The notes beneath the pieces are model-generated. The model was given only the letters and a program-made list of their open reading frames with translations. It was not told the DNA's origin and made no database searches. Positions 36,601 to 44,976 of a DNA stretch of 64,000 nucleotides are shown piece after piece. The stretch covers positions 1,488,001 to 1,552,000 of the forward strand of contig NZ_CP087591.1 of NCBI RefSeq assembly GCF_015594925.2, in the 5' to 3' direction. Each line of letters opens with the position of its first letter. The first letter of the stretch is position 1. A program made the translations under genes and the position numbers. The stretch is from Vibrio sp. VB16. GTDB lineage: Bacteria > Pseudomonadota > Gammaproteobacteria > Enterobacterales > Vibrionaceae.

Positions 36601-39600
36601 ACTTGCCTGCATTTGATAATGTGTATCTTCTGTTCCGTTGCTGAGAACGACTTTATTCACCGTTGGAACGTCGTTGGTTCCGATGACATCAATATGCAGA
36701 TCGTAAGCAGTCCCATCATAACTATGAACACGATACACCACCGTTTCAGTCTGTCCTTGATCAAGGTGTTGTAGAGCCGCGTTGTCAACGCTATAACCCC
36801 AATTTCCGGCGCTGTCGATTCGCAACATGCCACCAAATGGATCGTGAATAGAGGTTTCACCAAACTGACTGTATTGGAATTTATTTTCACCGCTGTCGGG
36901 GTCAATGACTTGAAGTTGTCCATTTGCCAGCTCTGTAGTGATGCCGTTGTTGTGAGTGGCATGCGTGCCATCTTCAGTCACGCTTCCTGTTGTCACCTTA
37001 GTAATAATTGCTTGATCTGGAGTACCAGTAATCGTTGTATTTGCACCAGTATGAGTGGTGCCACTATGTGCATCGACGACATCATAGGTAAAATGGATGT
37101 TACCGTTGTAATTATGGTGGGGAGTAAAAGTGAAAGTACCGTCGTGATTATCCCGTATTGAACCATGATCGGCATGAAGGTTAGCGACAGAAAGTTTACC
37201 GGCATCGTTTGCATCAACATCTACGCTATTCGAAAGCAGTTCACTGGTTGTGATGGTCTGAGTTAAGTCTTCTTTCCCTGAATTTAGTTGTACTTCTGAA
37301 GAGCAATAGGGACGGTCATTGCTACCGTTTATGGTAATTACAATATCGTGCGTAGTGCCATCTATAGAGTGGACAGTGATGGCGTCAGTTAATATTTCAC
37401 CTTCACCAAGTTGGTCGATAGCCGTCCCTCTGGTTGTTGGTCTTCCACCAATATGACTGACACTGCCTGCGTCAGCAACGTAATGCCAACTGCCATCCGT
37501 GTTTAGAATTAAATCACCGTAAGTACCGTGATAGTTATAAGCATTAGTATGAGCAGCAAAACCTTGCTCCCCCGTGTCAGGGTCAATCACTGTTAATTGA
37601 CCATCGGCATATAAAACACTATTTCCCAGTGTTGCTATCCCCGGGTGAGCAAAATCGGGTGACATATTATCACCCGCTGTTTTTTCAATGACAGAACCCG
37701 TATCCACACCACCAATAATGGCGGCATCACTAGTACCAGTAATAGTAATCGTCAGGTTTTCTGTTGAGCTGCTGTTGTGCTCATCAGTGACTGTGACTGG
37801 AATCGTAAGGGTTTGAGTTTGTTTATCTGCCAGATGTTGGTAGGTACTATTCGAAGGATCAAAGCTGTAGCTACCGTCTTTATTTAAGGTCAATCCATCT
37901 ACAGAATTTGCTACTGAATAAGTTAACTGGGCACCATGATCGATATCTGTGCCGACCATTTGATCTTGGAGTAATTGCCCATCTTCGGTAACCGAGTGCG
38001 ATTGCGCAGCAATAGTTGGTTTATCGTTTGTGCCATGGACTGATAGTTCTATAGTGTGTGTTGTTCCATCAACAGATCGAATGACAACTGAGTCTTGTTT
38101 TACCTCACCCTCGGCAAGGTTTTGGATATTACGATTGTCTAGTGTGTAGGTGTAATGGCCATCTCGCATAAGCAATATGTGCCCACCTAATTTGGTGTCA
38201 TAGCCGATACCTTGAATGGTTTGTGGACCAATATTTGAGTCAAATTGTGCTTCACCCACATCGGGGTCTTGAATATTTAGCTGACCGTCATAATGCAGTT
38301 GATAATGGGGGTCTATGTAGCCTCGGTCTTCGGTGACACCTCTTACAACACTACTAGTTTCTGTATCCGTGATAGTTGCAGTATTGTTTGTTCCATTGAT
38401 CGTAATGGATATTTGATGCGGTGTACCATCAGCAGAGTGAATCGTTATTGTATCGGTTGTTGTTGAGCCGTTGCCTAACGCCTGAACGGTTGGGTTAGTG
38501 TTATCTAAATAATAAGTCCATGTGCCATTGTCGTTTAGGTGCAGAGTTCCTAGCGCGCCAGGAATATCGGTGTTAGAGAAGTGCGCTTCGTTAGTGTCGA
38601 TATCAGAAATAGTCAGTGTGCCGCTGGTGCTTTGCTGGAGGGTTTCTTTAACAATGCCAGATGACGAACCTCCGATCATTGCTTTGTCATTTGCTCCATT
38701 GATGTTAATGACAATTTGATGAGGAGTGCCATCTACAGAATGCACAGTAATGGTATCAGTAGCGGTTTTCCCTTTAGATAAGGCTTGCACTTGCGGGTTG
38801 TTATTGTCTAAATCGTAGCTCCAAGAGCCTCCTTCGGTAAGGTGGAGATTGCCAAACAAGCCAACCAAATCACCCGCTTGAAAATGGCTTTGTCCTGAAT
38901 CAGCATCGGTTACATTAAGTTGTCCCATTGCCTGAATGTGACCATCTTCAATGATTAACCCAGAATCCTTCCCTGTGATCACTGCATTGTCATCGGTTCC
39001 ACCTATTACCATCTGCAGTGTTTGTGGAGTGCCATCGATGGTATGGACGGTAAAGCTTTCTATCGCGTGATCTGGGTTAGTAAGTGCTTGAATTGTAGAT
39101 TGTGAGTTATTAACGTTGTACTGCCAGTGACCTTGTTTATCAATGGTAAAAACACCGAATTTTCCAACAAGGGTTTCAGCTTGAAGCCCACTTTCATTTT
39201 GGTCAGGATCGAGAACATCTATTTTTCCGTTGGTGGTCAGGAAGCCTTGAGAGTTAACCTGTTTGTCTTCGGTGACCGCGCCTGACAAATCACCAAAAAT
39301 CGCCGGCGTATCTTCCTTACCTGCAACGGGTACTTGAACAATTACCTTAGCACCATTTGAAAGGTGAAGCGTAAAGCTATCGGTTCCTGTTTGATGGTTT
39401 TGCAGCAGAATGTATTCCGGCGAATTTGGGGCAAGGGTAAATGTATACCCGCCATTCGCATCCACTTTGAGGCTGCCATAAATACCTTGTATCGTTTCTG
39501 TTTTGAATACAATTGGGTCTACTGCGTGAATTGGCGGCTGAGGTGCATTAGTTAGTGGTGACTGCGTGTCGTGATGTGCCGAGACCGAGTTTAGTGAAGC

Positions 39601-40053
39601 AATAGTCGTTGCAGGAATATGGTGTACTTGAGGGTGAGAATGCTCTGCCAAGTGATGCGAAGAGTGAGCCGTGGATGAGGCTGGTTTCGCTGTTGCTTCA
39701 CTCTTAACTTGCTCGGTGACGTAATGAGAAGTCTCGTGCTTAGCTGAAGCGGTATCATTGGCTGTATTATCTAACGTGTTAGCGGGTGTTGTGACATCAG
39801 TATCGTCAGATATTGATGGAACGACTGAATGCTCACTAGTGCTAGTGAGCACTTCATTTTCAGAAGCTCTCGCGAGTGATGGCAAAATTAATATCAATTG
39901 TTGTAGGATCGGCACATTAACATTGAGCGTGGAGAATAATCTTACTTTTTTTTTCTTGTTTTTTCCTCGTCGCTGCACTGTTGATACGTTAAGTTGTTTC
40001 TTGGTACGCACACCTGAATCAATTGTATTTTTACCTTTATTCTTCATATTCAT
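30643..40053 (-). CDS. Giant VCBS/cadherin/Ig-repeat surface protein (predicted adhesin)
   Basis: 3136-residue repeat protein, probably exported by the convergent type I system. N terminus: basic stretch, a hydrophobic segment (VPILQQLILILPSLARA, about 50-66), then a Ser/Thr/His-rich linker. About 17 VCBS or cadherin-like units of 95-135 residues follow (recurring DPDxGE, WxYxLDN, DxxTxHSxDGTxHxIxIxIxGTND), then six bacterial Ig-like units (VEYSNDGGHTWT, VRQTDTAGN), one more VCBS-like unit, a PPPPPP hinge and a His/Asp-rich end (EHHHHDIDGLPEIDPNS). I find no RTX GGxGxD nonapeptides and only two Cys (917, 1381). Function as adhesin is inferred from domain content and context. Confidence 0.9.
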   Translation of the reverse strand: MNMKNKGKNTIDSGVRTKKQLNVSTVQRRGKNKKKKVRLFSTLNVNVPILQQLILILPSLARASENEVLTSTSEHSVVPSISDDTDVTTPANTLDNTANDTASAKHETSHYVTEQVKSEATAKPASSTAHSSHHLAEHSHPQVHHIPATTIASLNSVSAHHDTQSPLTNAPQPPIHAVDPIVFKTETIQGIYGSLKVDANGGYTFTLAPNSPEYILLQNHQTGTDSFTLHLSNGAKVIVQVPVAGKEDTPAIFGDLSGAVTEDKQVNSQGFLTTNGKIDVLDPDQNESGLQAETLVGKFGVFTIDKQGHWQYNVNNSQSTIQALTNPDHAIESFTVHTIDGTPQTLQMVIGGTDDNAVITGKDSGLIIEDGHIQAMGQLNVTDADSGQSHFQAGDLVGLFGNLHLTEGGSWSYDLDNNNPQVQALSKGKTATDTITVHSVDGTPHQIVININGANDKAMIGGSSSGIVKETLQQSTSGTLTISDIDTNEAHFSNTDIPGALGTLHLNDNGTWTYYLDNTNPTVQALGNGSTTTDTITIHSADGTPHQISITINGTNNTATITDTETSSVVRGVTEDRGYIDPHYQLHYDGQLNIQDPDVGEAQFDSNIGPQTIQGIGYDTKLGGHILLMRDGHYTYTLDNRNIQNLAEGEVKQDSVVIRSVDGTTHTIELSVHGTNDKPTIAAQSHSVTEDGQLLQDQMVGTDIDHGAQLTYSVANSVDGLTLNKDGSYSFDPSNSTYQHLADKQTQTLTIPVTVTDEHNSSSTENLTITITGTSDAAIIGGVDTGSVIEKTAGDNMSPDFAHPGIATLGNSVLYADGQLTVIDPDTGEQGFAAHTNAYNYHGTYGDLILNTDGSWHYVADAGSVSHIGGRPTTRGTAIDQLGEGEILTDAITVHSIDGTTHDIVITINGSNDRPYCSSEVQLNSGKEDLTQTITTSELLSNSVDVDANDAGKLSVANLHADHGSIRDNHDGTFTFTPHHNYNGNIHFTYDVVDAHSGTTHTGANTTITGTPDQAIITKVTTGSVTEDGTHATHNNGITTELANGQLQVIDPDSGENKFQYSQFGETSIHDPFGGMLRIDSAGNWGYSVDNAALQHLDQGQTETVVYRVHSYDGTAYDLHIDVIGTNDVPTVNKVVLSNGTEDTHYQMQASQFGFTDVDTGDTLHSISITELPPAAQGKFVLDGHDISSGQSIATADISKLQFVPAQDFNGDVQFKYTVNDGHVDSQKATNTLHIDAVSDAAKITGTDTGDVHEGHTFTAPDGSMSGSRVNDRSPDHQHHNTGKLWNDQIHTKGHLNIHDADSGEAHAQNGIYHGNYGQVILQENGDWSYYASIGQDSTGRAIDKLGQGQNLTDTVTIKSADGTTHNIVITIHGSNDRPYCSSEVQLNTGTEDTRQTITIAQLLQNTVDVDNNDAGLLTIENLHADHGSIAINSDGSFSFTPEKNYNGNVHFSYDIRDAHGGVTHTGAITSLGAINDNPDNVPIVDSVTEDTDTHHTINLLAGATDVDGDVLSISQIQASFEGSTGKLPQGVIIASDGHSLIIDSHAQVFQHLGDGEKSDVVVHYMIDDNHGGQTPAIATITMVGTDDKATLASNVIQMTETQALNSAQHGYGGRLQLVDPDTGDNTQFVFSGQYIGQGYAPGDLTVWPDGSYQFRLQSALNRHADDLVASLHAGESKEFPYEIKTSDGQTLTVMVKVTGEDSNASIHVSMPNLLPANQSVIEEHFVPASTTNLYAGGRLQVMDPDHDQSYLQAETVNTAHHGQFKISANGRWNYTIDNSIDEVQKLGAGESFTETHTVHSLDGTASQLLTITVQGTNDAPVVSAQVKLAPGIEDTDIQLNKSDLLSNATDIDHNDIGHLNITNLVADHGVIVDNKDGTFNFHPDTNYNGQVHFSYDVIDGHSGVAHTGASTTLTAVNDTAVFSVNDTGSVKEDVHVQGDSQHTVAVSGVLIVSDPDSGESEFVANRNVHAVSDQFGGDLSIGRAGDWTYSVPNNNLNRLAEGEKHQVTYEVVSRGGDKHQIVITVVGTNDDPILSVTQTTPTTGTLTETDVDVKDTHTFSVVSSTGQFGSLSVDPDSGTYVYTANSSVAGMTYNSATHTYHGTDVFEVKVADNHGGESSKFITFDTNGHISVVPGQQPTISTTVPVNPLVTTTQPSLPTGTNTPPNNGVTIDLATSNDTGKSDTDNVTKETTPTITGHTDIPYSLVTIYDGSTPVGHAVSDTSGQYSAVVSNLTDGAHNLSAKALAPSSVQPATSSLLSVHVDTVVAPLTIGLTHDTGSDNSDLITSDGALTIGGQEAGATVEYSTDNGHTWTSSFTPQQGSNTVSMRQTDTAGNVSTNTSLTFTLDNTITAPTVSLRNDTGPHSVNTPDLITKDSRLSIQTEAGAKVEYSNDGGHTWTAVFNPVEGVNNLQVRQTDIAGNLSPATYFSFTLDTSPGTVTVNPISHDNALNAAENNQPLVITGTTSNIAPGDVVYVVVGNNHFYDATVKSDGSWSLTLSASIHQNIMASDLDYPIQVGTVDTAGNSTPRISTHLLVDTQNPIPHITVDSVTQDNVLNALESGQSIPITGTVTGDYHAGDTVSLKINGAHILSLTGTIDVSGHFSIPVDGRVLEHANIHTSYASGQAAPIHSIEATIQTTDAVGNVGSATTGSQVFTVDTQIHVAIQTDPITADNVINAQESNSSVDITGVVSGDFNVGDIVTLNVNGAQHTGTVDSQGHYSIAVPGSELTADADQKIEASIAVTDSAGNSAHATTDVAYQVDTQVKLPTITFENAGVDNLYSKTEIAHGHPNTITATITPPGDAKIGEHLVVNGQDHVLDAHSLQHGLQIEVRPGSQVQATMTDEHGNTAGNQGFAASAIPEPIVVKPPSGSHQVFATLGIPPQLPSLTPVPTTQHGWRIHLPNGQYVTSHHGQYGTLTIDPQTGDLHYQEQANVHTGPHGSASGIGQHEDKFEVALQGSNQDEVVAHVNIQILSHGPGNSGKLNIGTEVVDMTITPIAHASHPAPPPPPPVLHDEPDMASQADLTTTQSDDSYLDLTQHAHQEPDQKTSHHGAAAYLDALGIKPDPTSTTVHDQPADMDIVLAQVDQQDATTHDQAHLDMSDALEHHDANVNHNQDDEHHHHDIDGLPEIDPNS

Positions 40054-40229
40054 TTAACCCATAAATAATGTAACAGCATGGGTTTAATTTAAGTACAACA
40101 CTAGGGGTTCCGCTAGCTAATTGAATAACTTTTAAGGAAAAACGGCGAAAGTAAGATGAAATGCTGCCGACTCAATCAATTGCAACTATTCTAAATTTAT
40201 CTCTAAGAATAAATAGGCCTTGATATTAG

Positions 40230-43088
40230 ATGAAGAATACACGTAGGACATTCCCTATTCATGTTCATATTACCACTGTGATTATTATGATCGTTGTTAT
40301 GGTCTCCGGCGTTCAAATTTGGTTAACCAATAAAGGATTAACGGACGTCATCTTTGAAGCCAATGGAAATGTATTTCATAGGATCGCGGCTCAAACACGA
40401 AGTCAAATGAGCGCGCATTATGGTGCGGCTTTTACCGCAGTTGGAACGTTTTCAAAGGGTAGTATCGTTGAAGCTCAAACAGCCGAAAGCCGCGAAAACT
40501 CGCTACCAGAAATTGCTCATTTGCTTACTGAATATACGCATATCACCTCGTATTCTATTTATTATCCAGATGGTGATGTTTTTTTCGTGATGCGGGTGAA
40601 AGGTAGTGAGATGAGAAAACGTATGGGGTTGCGAGAAGAGACCATTTTTGTCGTCACTCATCGAAGATCTAATTTTGTTCGTATTAAAGGCTTCAATTCG
40701 TCGTTAGTTTTCACCGAACACGTTGGCGCTTCAAAAACTGAGTTATTTAACAAACAACACCCATTTCAAAATGCGGTGCAAGATAAAAACCTAATTTCAG
40801 AACCAAAATTGCTTAGAGGCGTCAATGAAGCGGGTATCGCTATTTATCGAGCGAGTAATAACGGAGCGGTTGTTGCTGCGGAAGTGTTGCTTGCAGGTTT
40901 ACGCGATTCGTTAACCGATACGCTAACCAACAAATCGTCGATACGAGTGCTTTACGACGATTCCAAGACGGTTTTTGCTTATAGCGATGCTTCTCGCTCT
41001 GAACTTTCGTCTCATGCGTCGTTATCGAACTTAGAAAAATTTGAGAACCCTTTAGTTCCATTCGCTATTGATCAATATCGCCGCGATGGAAAGTTAGGGC
41101 TATTCGAGTTTGATAATGAGCGCTGGTTCGGTGAAATTATTACGCTAAAACCGCTTAACAGTGATCATGTTCATTTGCTAATGGCGGCAAAAGCCTCAGA
41201 GTTGTTTGATCAAGGAGGATTAATTAAACGGCAGACACTATTTGGCTCACTATTGGTTTTTGCTCTGATGTTACCTGTTATTTACTTAGCTTCTCGCTCT
41301 ATTTCTAAACCAATTAAAATGGCGACGAAAAAAGCGAAAGAGATTGAGAGTTTTAATTTTTCAACTCCGATTGACTCACAAAGCTACATAAAAGAGATTC
41401 AAGATCTCAATAACGCTCAAGCCGCCACTCAAAACACCATTAGCCGATTTATTTCTTTAACACATAACATCGCACACGAAGAAAACTTAGAGGCGCTGCT
41501 AGAGCTAGTTTGTCGCGATACGATTAACGCAGCAGAAGCCAATGGGGTTTTTCTTTATTTATTGGACACAGAGAACAAATGCTTAGTACCTAAATACGTT
41601 TGGTGGGAAGGGGCAACAGAAGGCGATATAAGTCGAACATTAGACGCGAAGGTGCCTGTTGCTGAGTCAGGCCAATTTATTCGTCAGATATTCATTGAAA
41701 AGAAACACCATATATTTCAAGCTAACGAACTTCCAAATTTGGATATTGATTGGAAGGATAATCAAACCAGTCAGGTTGTCGCTATACCGTTAAAAGACCG
41801 TGAAGGAGTTGTGATTGGATCATTTGGTGTGTTGTATGACGATGGCAAAGCGCAGGCTCAGTACGAACGATTTGCTGACTATTTAGACTCGTTACTCGGT
41901 TTTTCATCGGTTGCAATTGAAACGCACTCTATGATGGCTGCCCAGCAAGCGCTTTTGGATTCATTTATTAAAGTGATTGCTGGGTCATTAGATAAAAAGT
42001 CCCCTTATACAGGTAATCATTGTCAACGGGTTCCAATACTAACAGAGTTGTTAACTCGCGCGGCTCAGGAGTCTACATTACCGCCATTTGACCACTTTTC
42101 GCTCAATTTGAAAGAGTGGCAAGAATTGAAAATGGCGAGTTGGTTACATGATTGCGGAAAAATCACGACTCCTGAACACGTGGTCGACAAAGCTACCAAA
42201 CTGGAAGCGATCTATAACCGAATCCACGAAGTAAGAATGCGCTTCGAGGTTATCAAACGCGATGAAGAAATCACGATGTTGACGTCTTTGGTGCAATCGT
42301 ACCCAGCCGGATGGCGAGAGCAACTAATAGAAAAATGTGACCAGTTAAATCAAGATTTTGAATTTGTGGCTCGACTTAATATTGGTGCAGAGTTTGTCAC
42401 ACAATCAGATCTGGATAGGTTAAATGAAATTGCATCTCGAACCTGGACTAGAACCTTGAGTAAACAACTTGGTATCTCATCAGCAGAAATGAAACAGCAC
42501 ACTGTAAGTGATGAATATCCAACTGAAGAGAAATTACTGAGTGATCGATCCGAGCATCTTATTGATTGGGATGGAGAGCATATACTTGATGATAGGTTCA
42601 CAATGAAGCCGACTCAGTATCAAGCGAATAGGGGAGAAATATATAACTTAGGCATCCAACGCGGCACATTAACGGAAGAAGAACGGTTTATCATCAACGA
42701 TCACATTGTTCAAACCATCCATATTTTGGAATCATTACCTTTTCCACAACATATGCGAAATGTGGCAAAAATTGCAGGAGGCCACCATGAGAAGATGAAT
42801 GGTGAAGGCTATCCTATGGGGCTGATGGGCTCTGAGATGCTGATGACGGCAAAAGTGATGGCTATTGCCGATATTTTTGAAGCACTCACCAGTTCAGACC
42901 GCCCATACAAAAAAGCAAAAACACTGTCTGAGTCGATAAAAATAATGAGTTTTATGGCGAAAGATGAACATATTGATTCTGATCTGTTCGCATTGTTTGT
43001 CAGTTCAGGGGTTTATAAACGTTTTGCTGATGAGTACTTACAGCCAGAGCAAATTGATGACGTAGATATTAGCGCGTATCTAACATGA
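40230..43088 (+). CDS. Membrane sensor with GAF and HD-GYP c-di-GMP phosphodiesterase domain
   Basis: 952-residue inner-membrane signalling enzyme. An N-terminal helix (about 15-33), a large periplasmic sensor (Cache-like, about 35-330), a second helix (LLVFALMLPVIYLA), a HAMP-like segment, a GAF domain (about 420-560), and an HD domain interrupted by a helical insert. The catalytic HD is H640-D641 in HDCGKI, and the HD-GYP hallmark is HHEKMNGEGYP (852-862), so it should hydrolyse c-di-GMP. It diverges from the giant adhesin gene with 176 bases between, suggesting a shared control region and a regulatory link. A clean terminator follows. Confidence 0.9.
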   Translation: MKNTRRTFPIHVHITTVIIMIVVMVSGVQIWLTNKGLTDVIFEANGNVFHRIAAQTRSQMSAHYGAAFTAVGTFSKGSIVEAQTAESRENSLPEIAHLLTEYTHITSYSIYYPDGDVFFVMRVKGSEMRKRMGLREETIFVVTHRRSNFVRIKGFNSSLVFTEHVGASKTELFNKQHPFQNAVQDKNLISEPKLLRGVNEAGIAIYRASNNGAVVAAEVLLAGLRDSLTDTLTNKSSIRVLYDDSKTVFAYSDASRSELSSHASLSNLEKFENPLVPFAIDQYRRDGKLGLFEFDNERWFGEIITLKPLNSDHVHLLMAAKASELFDQGGLIKRQTLFGSLLVFALMLPVIYLASRSISKPIKMATKKAKEIESFNFSTPIDSQSYIKEIQDLNNAQAATQNTISRFISLTHNIAHEENLEALLELVCRDTINAAEANGVFLYLLDTENKCLVPKYVWWEGATEGDISRTLDAKVPVAESGQFIRQIFIEKKHHIFQANELPNLDIDWKDNQTSQVVAIPLKDREGVVIGSFGVLYDDGKAQAQYERFADYLDSLLGFSSVAIETHSMMAAQQALLDSFIKVIAGSLDKKSPYTGNHCQRVPILTELLTRAAQESTLPPFDHFSLNLKEWQELKMASWLHDCGKITTPEHVVDKATKLEAIYNRIHEVRMRFEVIKRDEEITMLTSLVQSYPAGWREQLIEKCDQLNQDFEFVARLNIGAEFVTQSDLDRLNEIASRTWTRTLSKQLGISSAEMKQHTVSDEYPTEEKLLSDRSEHLIDWDGEHILDDRFTMKPTQYQANRGEIYNLGIQRGTLTEEERFIINDHIVQTIHILESLPFPQHMRNVAKIAGGHHEKMNGEGYPMGLMGSEMLMTAKVMAIADIFEALTSSDRPYKKAKTLSESIKIMSFMAKDEHIDSDLFALFVSSGVYKRFADEYLQPEQIDDVDISAYLT

Positions 43089-43100
43089 TGTTTACGTTGA

Positions 43101-43135
43101 AAGCCTGTTCTCGTTTACGAGAGCAGGCTTTTTTA
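43101..43135 (+). terminator. Intrinsic terminator of the HD-GYP gene
   Basis: A 13-bp stem (43101-43113 with 43118-43130, one wobble) and four-base loop followed by TTTT. Confidence 0.92.
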
Positions 43136-43545
43136 TAATTTATAGGTACTAATATTTGTATAGTAGACGCACAATCCACGAACATGCAAGATTTATTATT
43201 ATCGGTAAGTAATTGATCTATAGTTAGAGTAACGAGTTATATGAAGTTATAGTATCCCGAGGATGATTTAACATAATATACGTAATACGCACTAATGGGT
43301 AAGCCGTGATTATCGTTCGCTAAAATCATTGTTGTGGCTATTCGTGGCTACTTTTTTGGACCTCAACGTTCTCGTATCTTTTCCATATTACTTTGTCTTG
43401 AGTTGGTCGCGGACACATTTGTTGATCGTCGATATAGACTCGACGAAAAGTGTCCAAAATATTTGAAGTTGAAAAAGAAACGAACCGCGTTGGAAGGATG
43501 TATTAGTTATACCAATATTCGTAGAAGCAATGGTTTAATTTCTGA
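43136..43545. other. Intergenic region with nested inverted repeat
   Basis: About 410 bases upstream of a diguanylate cyclase gene. GGACACATTT (43411-43420) matches inversely AAAAGTGTCC (43446-43455) with one mismatch, and inside it CGTCGA (43427-43432) pairs exactly with TCGACG (43440-43445). A short open frame (43334-43549) covers this but has no ribosome site or family resemblance. It does not match my memory of c-di-GMP riboswitch cores. Confidence 0.4.
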
Positions 43546-44922
43546 ATGAAAAGCTTTAACATTGAAAAATATAAATTAATTGGACAAATAACAGTCATGT
43601 TAGAAGCTTTGGTTCTGAATGTTATAGTGTACTCAGTACCACCACTATACTTTTTGTCGTTGAACTCTCGTGCGCGCATTGCGTCACTCTATGGGTATAT
43701 TGCGATTACCCTATTTGTCGGTGGATTAGCCGGCGCTATATATTCTTTTCCTTTCTCTGAATCTGTGAATATATCTGGCGGAAATATTGCTTACGGTGCT
43801 TTCATGATGTGTACAGTCATGTTAATCATTATAGAAAATGATACCTGTACATTTAGGAACATGATTCGCTTGGTGTTGATGATTGACACATTCGTCTTTT
43901 TTGGATTTAGCTTCATGGCATGGTTACTCGGTTCTGGGTTGGTTATAGACCCATTCAACCTGCCCCCTTCAATTTTTTACGTTTCTTTTTGGGTGCTTAT
44001 TATTGGTGGGGTTTTAATATTGGGTGAGATTCTACTGCTCTTATTTGTATTTCAGCAAGTTCGTAAGCATTTTTCTAGTCTGTTCTCAGTTACTTCTATC
44101 TTTACATTGACGTTTATCCTGATTCTCTGCGCTGATGGAATATTTTTCCCGCTTGCCGCTTTTGCATTGGGACTGAGTCCTTTATCCGTTAATATCATTT
44201 TTGGTAATATATTAGGTAAGTTGTTAATAGCTATATGTTATAGCTTTCCTTTGTTAGTTTTTTATTTGATTTTTCGACAAAAACTCTCACGATTTATTGC
44301 GACGCCGTTGAATATAAATGAACTGTTCGGAGCCCCTAGAGACCAGCTATTAGACTCTTTGCAACGTTACGAAATTCGAGATCAACAGTTACAACGTGAC
44401 AAAAAGGAGCTCACAGAAATTGCGGAGCGAGATCGGCTAACGTCACTCCCAAATAGACATAAATTTGACGTTACGTTTGAAAAAGAATGGTATCGATGTC
44501 AGCAGGGAGGACAGCCTTTGACATTGGTGATTGGGGATATTGATTTTTTCAAACAATATAATGATACGTATGGACATCATCAAGGGGATGAATGCCTTAA
44601 AAAGGTTGCAACACTCTGGGGTAACATGTTCGAAAGATCATCTGATCTTCCTGCACGGATCGGAGGTGAGGAATTTGCGGTCGTAGTACCAAACTCATCA
44701 TCGGATCAGATATTGTCTAGTCTTCAGAATTTTCTGGTGATATTACAAGAAAAAAAGATACCTCACAGCACATCGTCTATTTCTCCGTACATTACTATGA
44801 GTATAGGGGCAGCAAGTGTTTTTCCTAGCAAGGAGTCTTCAACGAACGATCTGTTTGTTCTTGCTGACCAATGCTTATATTCAGCTAAGCATAAAGGAAG
44901 GAATCAGATTGTCGTTAGATAG
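43546..44922 (+). CDS. Multi-helix membrane diguanylate cyclase
   Basis: 458-residue c-di-GMP synthase. About seven N-terminal membrane helices (residues 10-245) of unrecognised sensor type are followed by a short coiled linker and a complete GGDEF domain: LTSLPNRHKFD, DIDFFKQYNDTYGHHQGDECL, and RIGGEEFAV (GGEEF at 373-377). The allosteric I-site RxxD is present as RSSD five residues before GGEEF, so product inhibition is expected. ATG at 43546. Strand and order suggest it is transcribed alone, after the HD-GYP terminator. Confidence 0.9.
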   Translation: MKSFNIEKYKLIGQITVMLEALVLNVIVYSVPPLYFLSLNSRARIASLYGYIAITLFVGGLAGAIYSFPFSESVNISGGNIAYGAFMMCTVMLIIIENDTCTFRNMIRLVLMIDTFVFFGFSFMAWLLGSGLVIDPFNLPPSIFYVSFWVLIIGGVLILGEILLLLFVFQQVRKHFSSLFSVTSIFTLTFILILCADGIFFPLAAFALGLSPLSVNIIFGNILGKLLIAICYSFPLLVFYLIFRQKLSRFIATPLNINELFGAPRDQLLDSLQRYEIRDQQLQRDKKELTEIAERDRLTSLPNRHKFDVTFEKEWYRCQQGGQPLTLVIGDIDFFKQYNDTYGHHQGDECLKKVATLWGNMFERSSDLPARIGGEEFAVVVPNSSSDQILSSLQNFLVILQEKKIPHSTSSISPYITMSIGAASVFPSKESSTNDLFVLADQCLYSAKHKGRNQIVVR

Positions 44923-44941
44923 CTTATACAAGACTATTAAC

Positions 44942-44963
44942 AAGGCCTGCGTTAACAGGCCTT
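44942..44963. terminator. Convergent-gene hairpin
   Basis: AAGGCCTG (44942-44949) and CAGGCCTT (44956-44963) form a perfect 8-bp stem with a six-base loop between the convergent cyclase and amidohydrolase genes. T-tract is short. Confidence 0.6.
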
Positions 44964-44976
44964 CAACGGTAACTAA

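Noticed and set aside
43136..43545. c-di-GMP riboswitch upstream of the cyclase gene
   Set aside because: The characteristic GEMM core sequences and tetraloop receptor are not visible.
43334..43549. 71-codon plus-strand frame upstream of the membrane diguanylate cyclase
   Set aside because: No ribosome site, no recognisable similarity, overlaps the next start by four bases and covers an inverted repeat; most likely chance.
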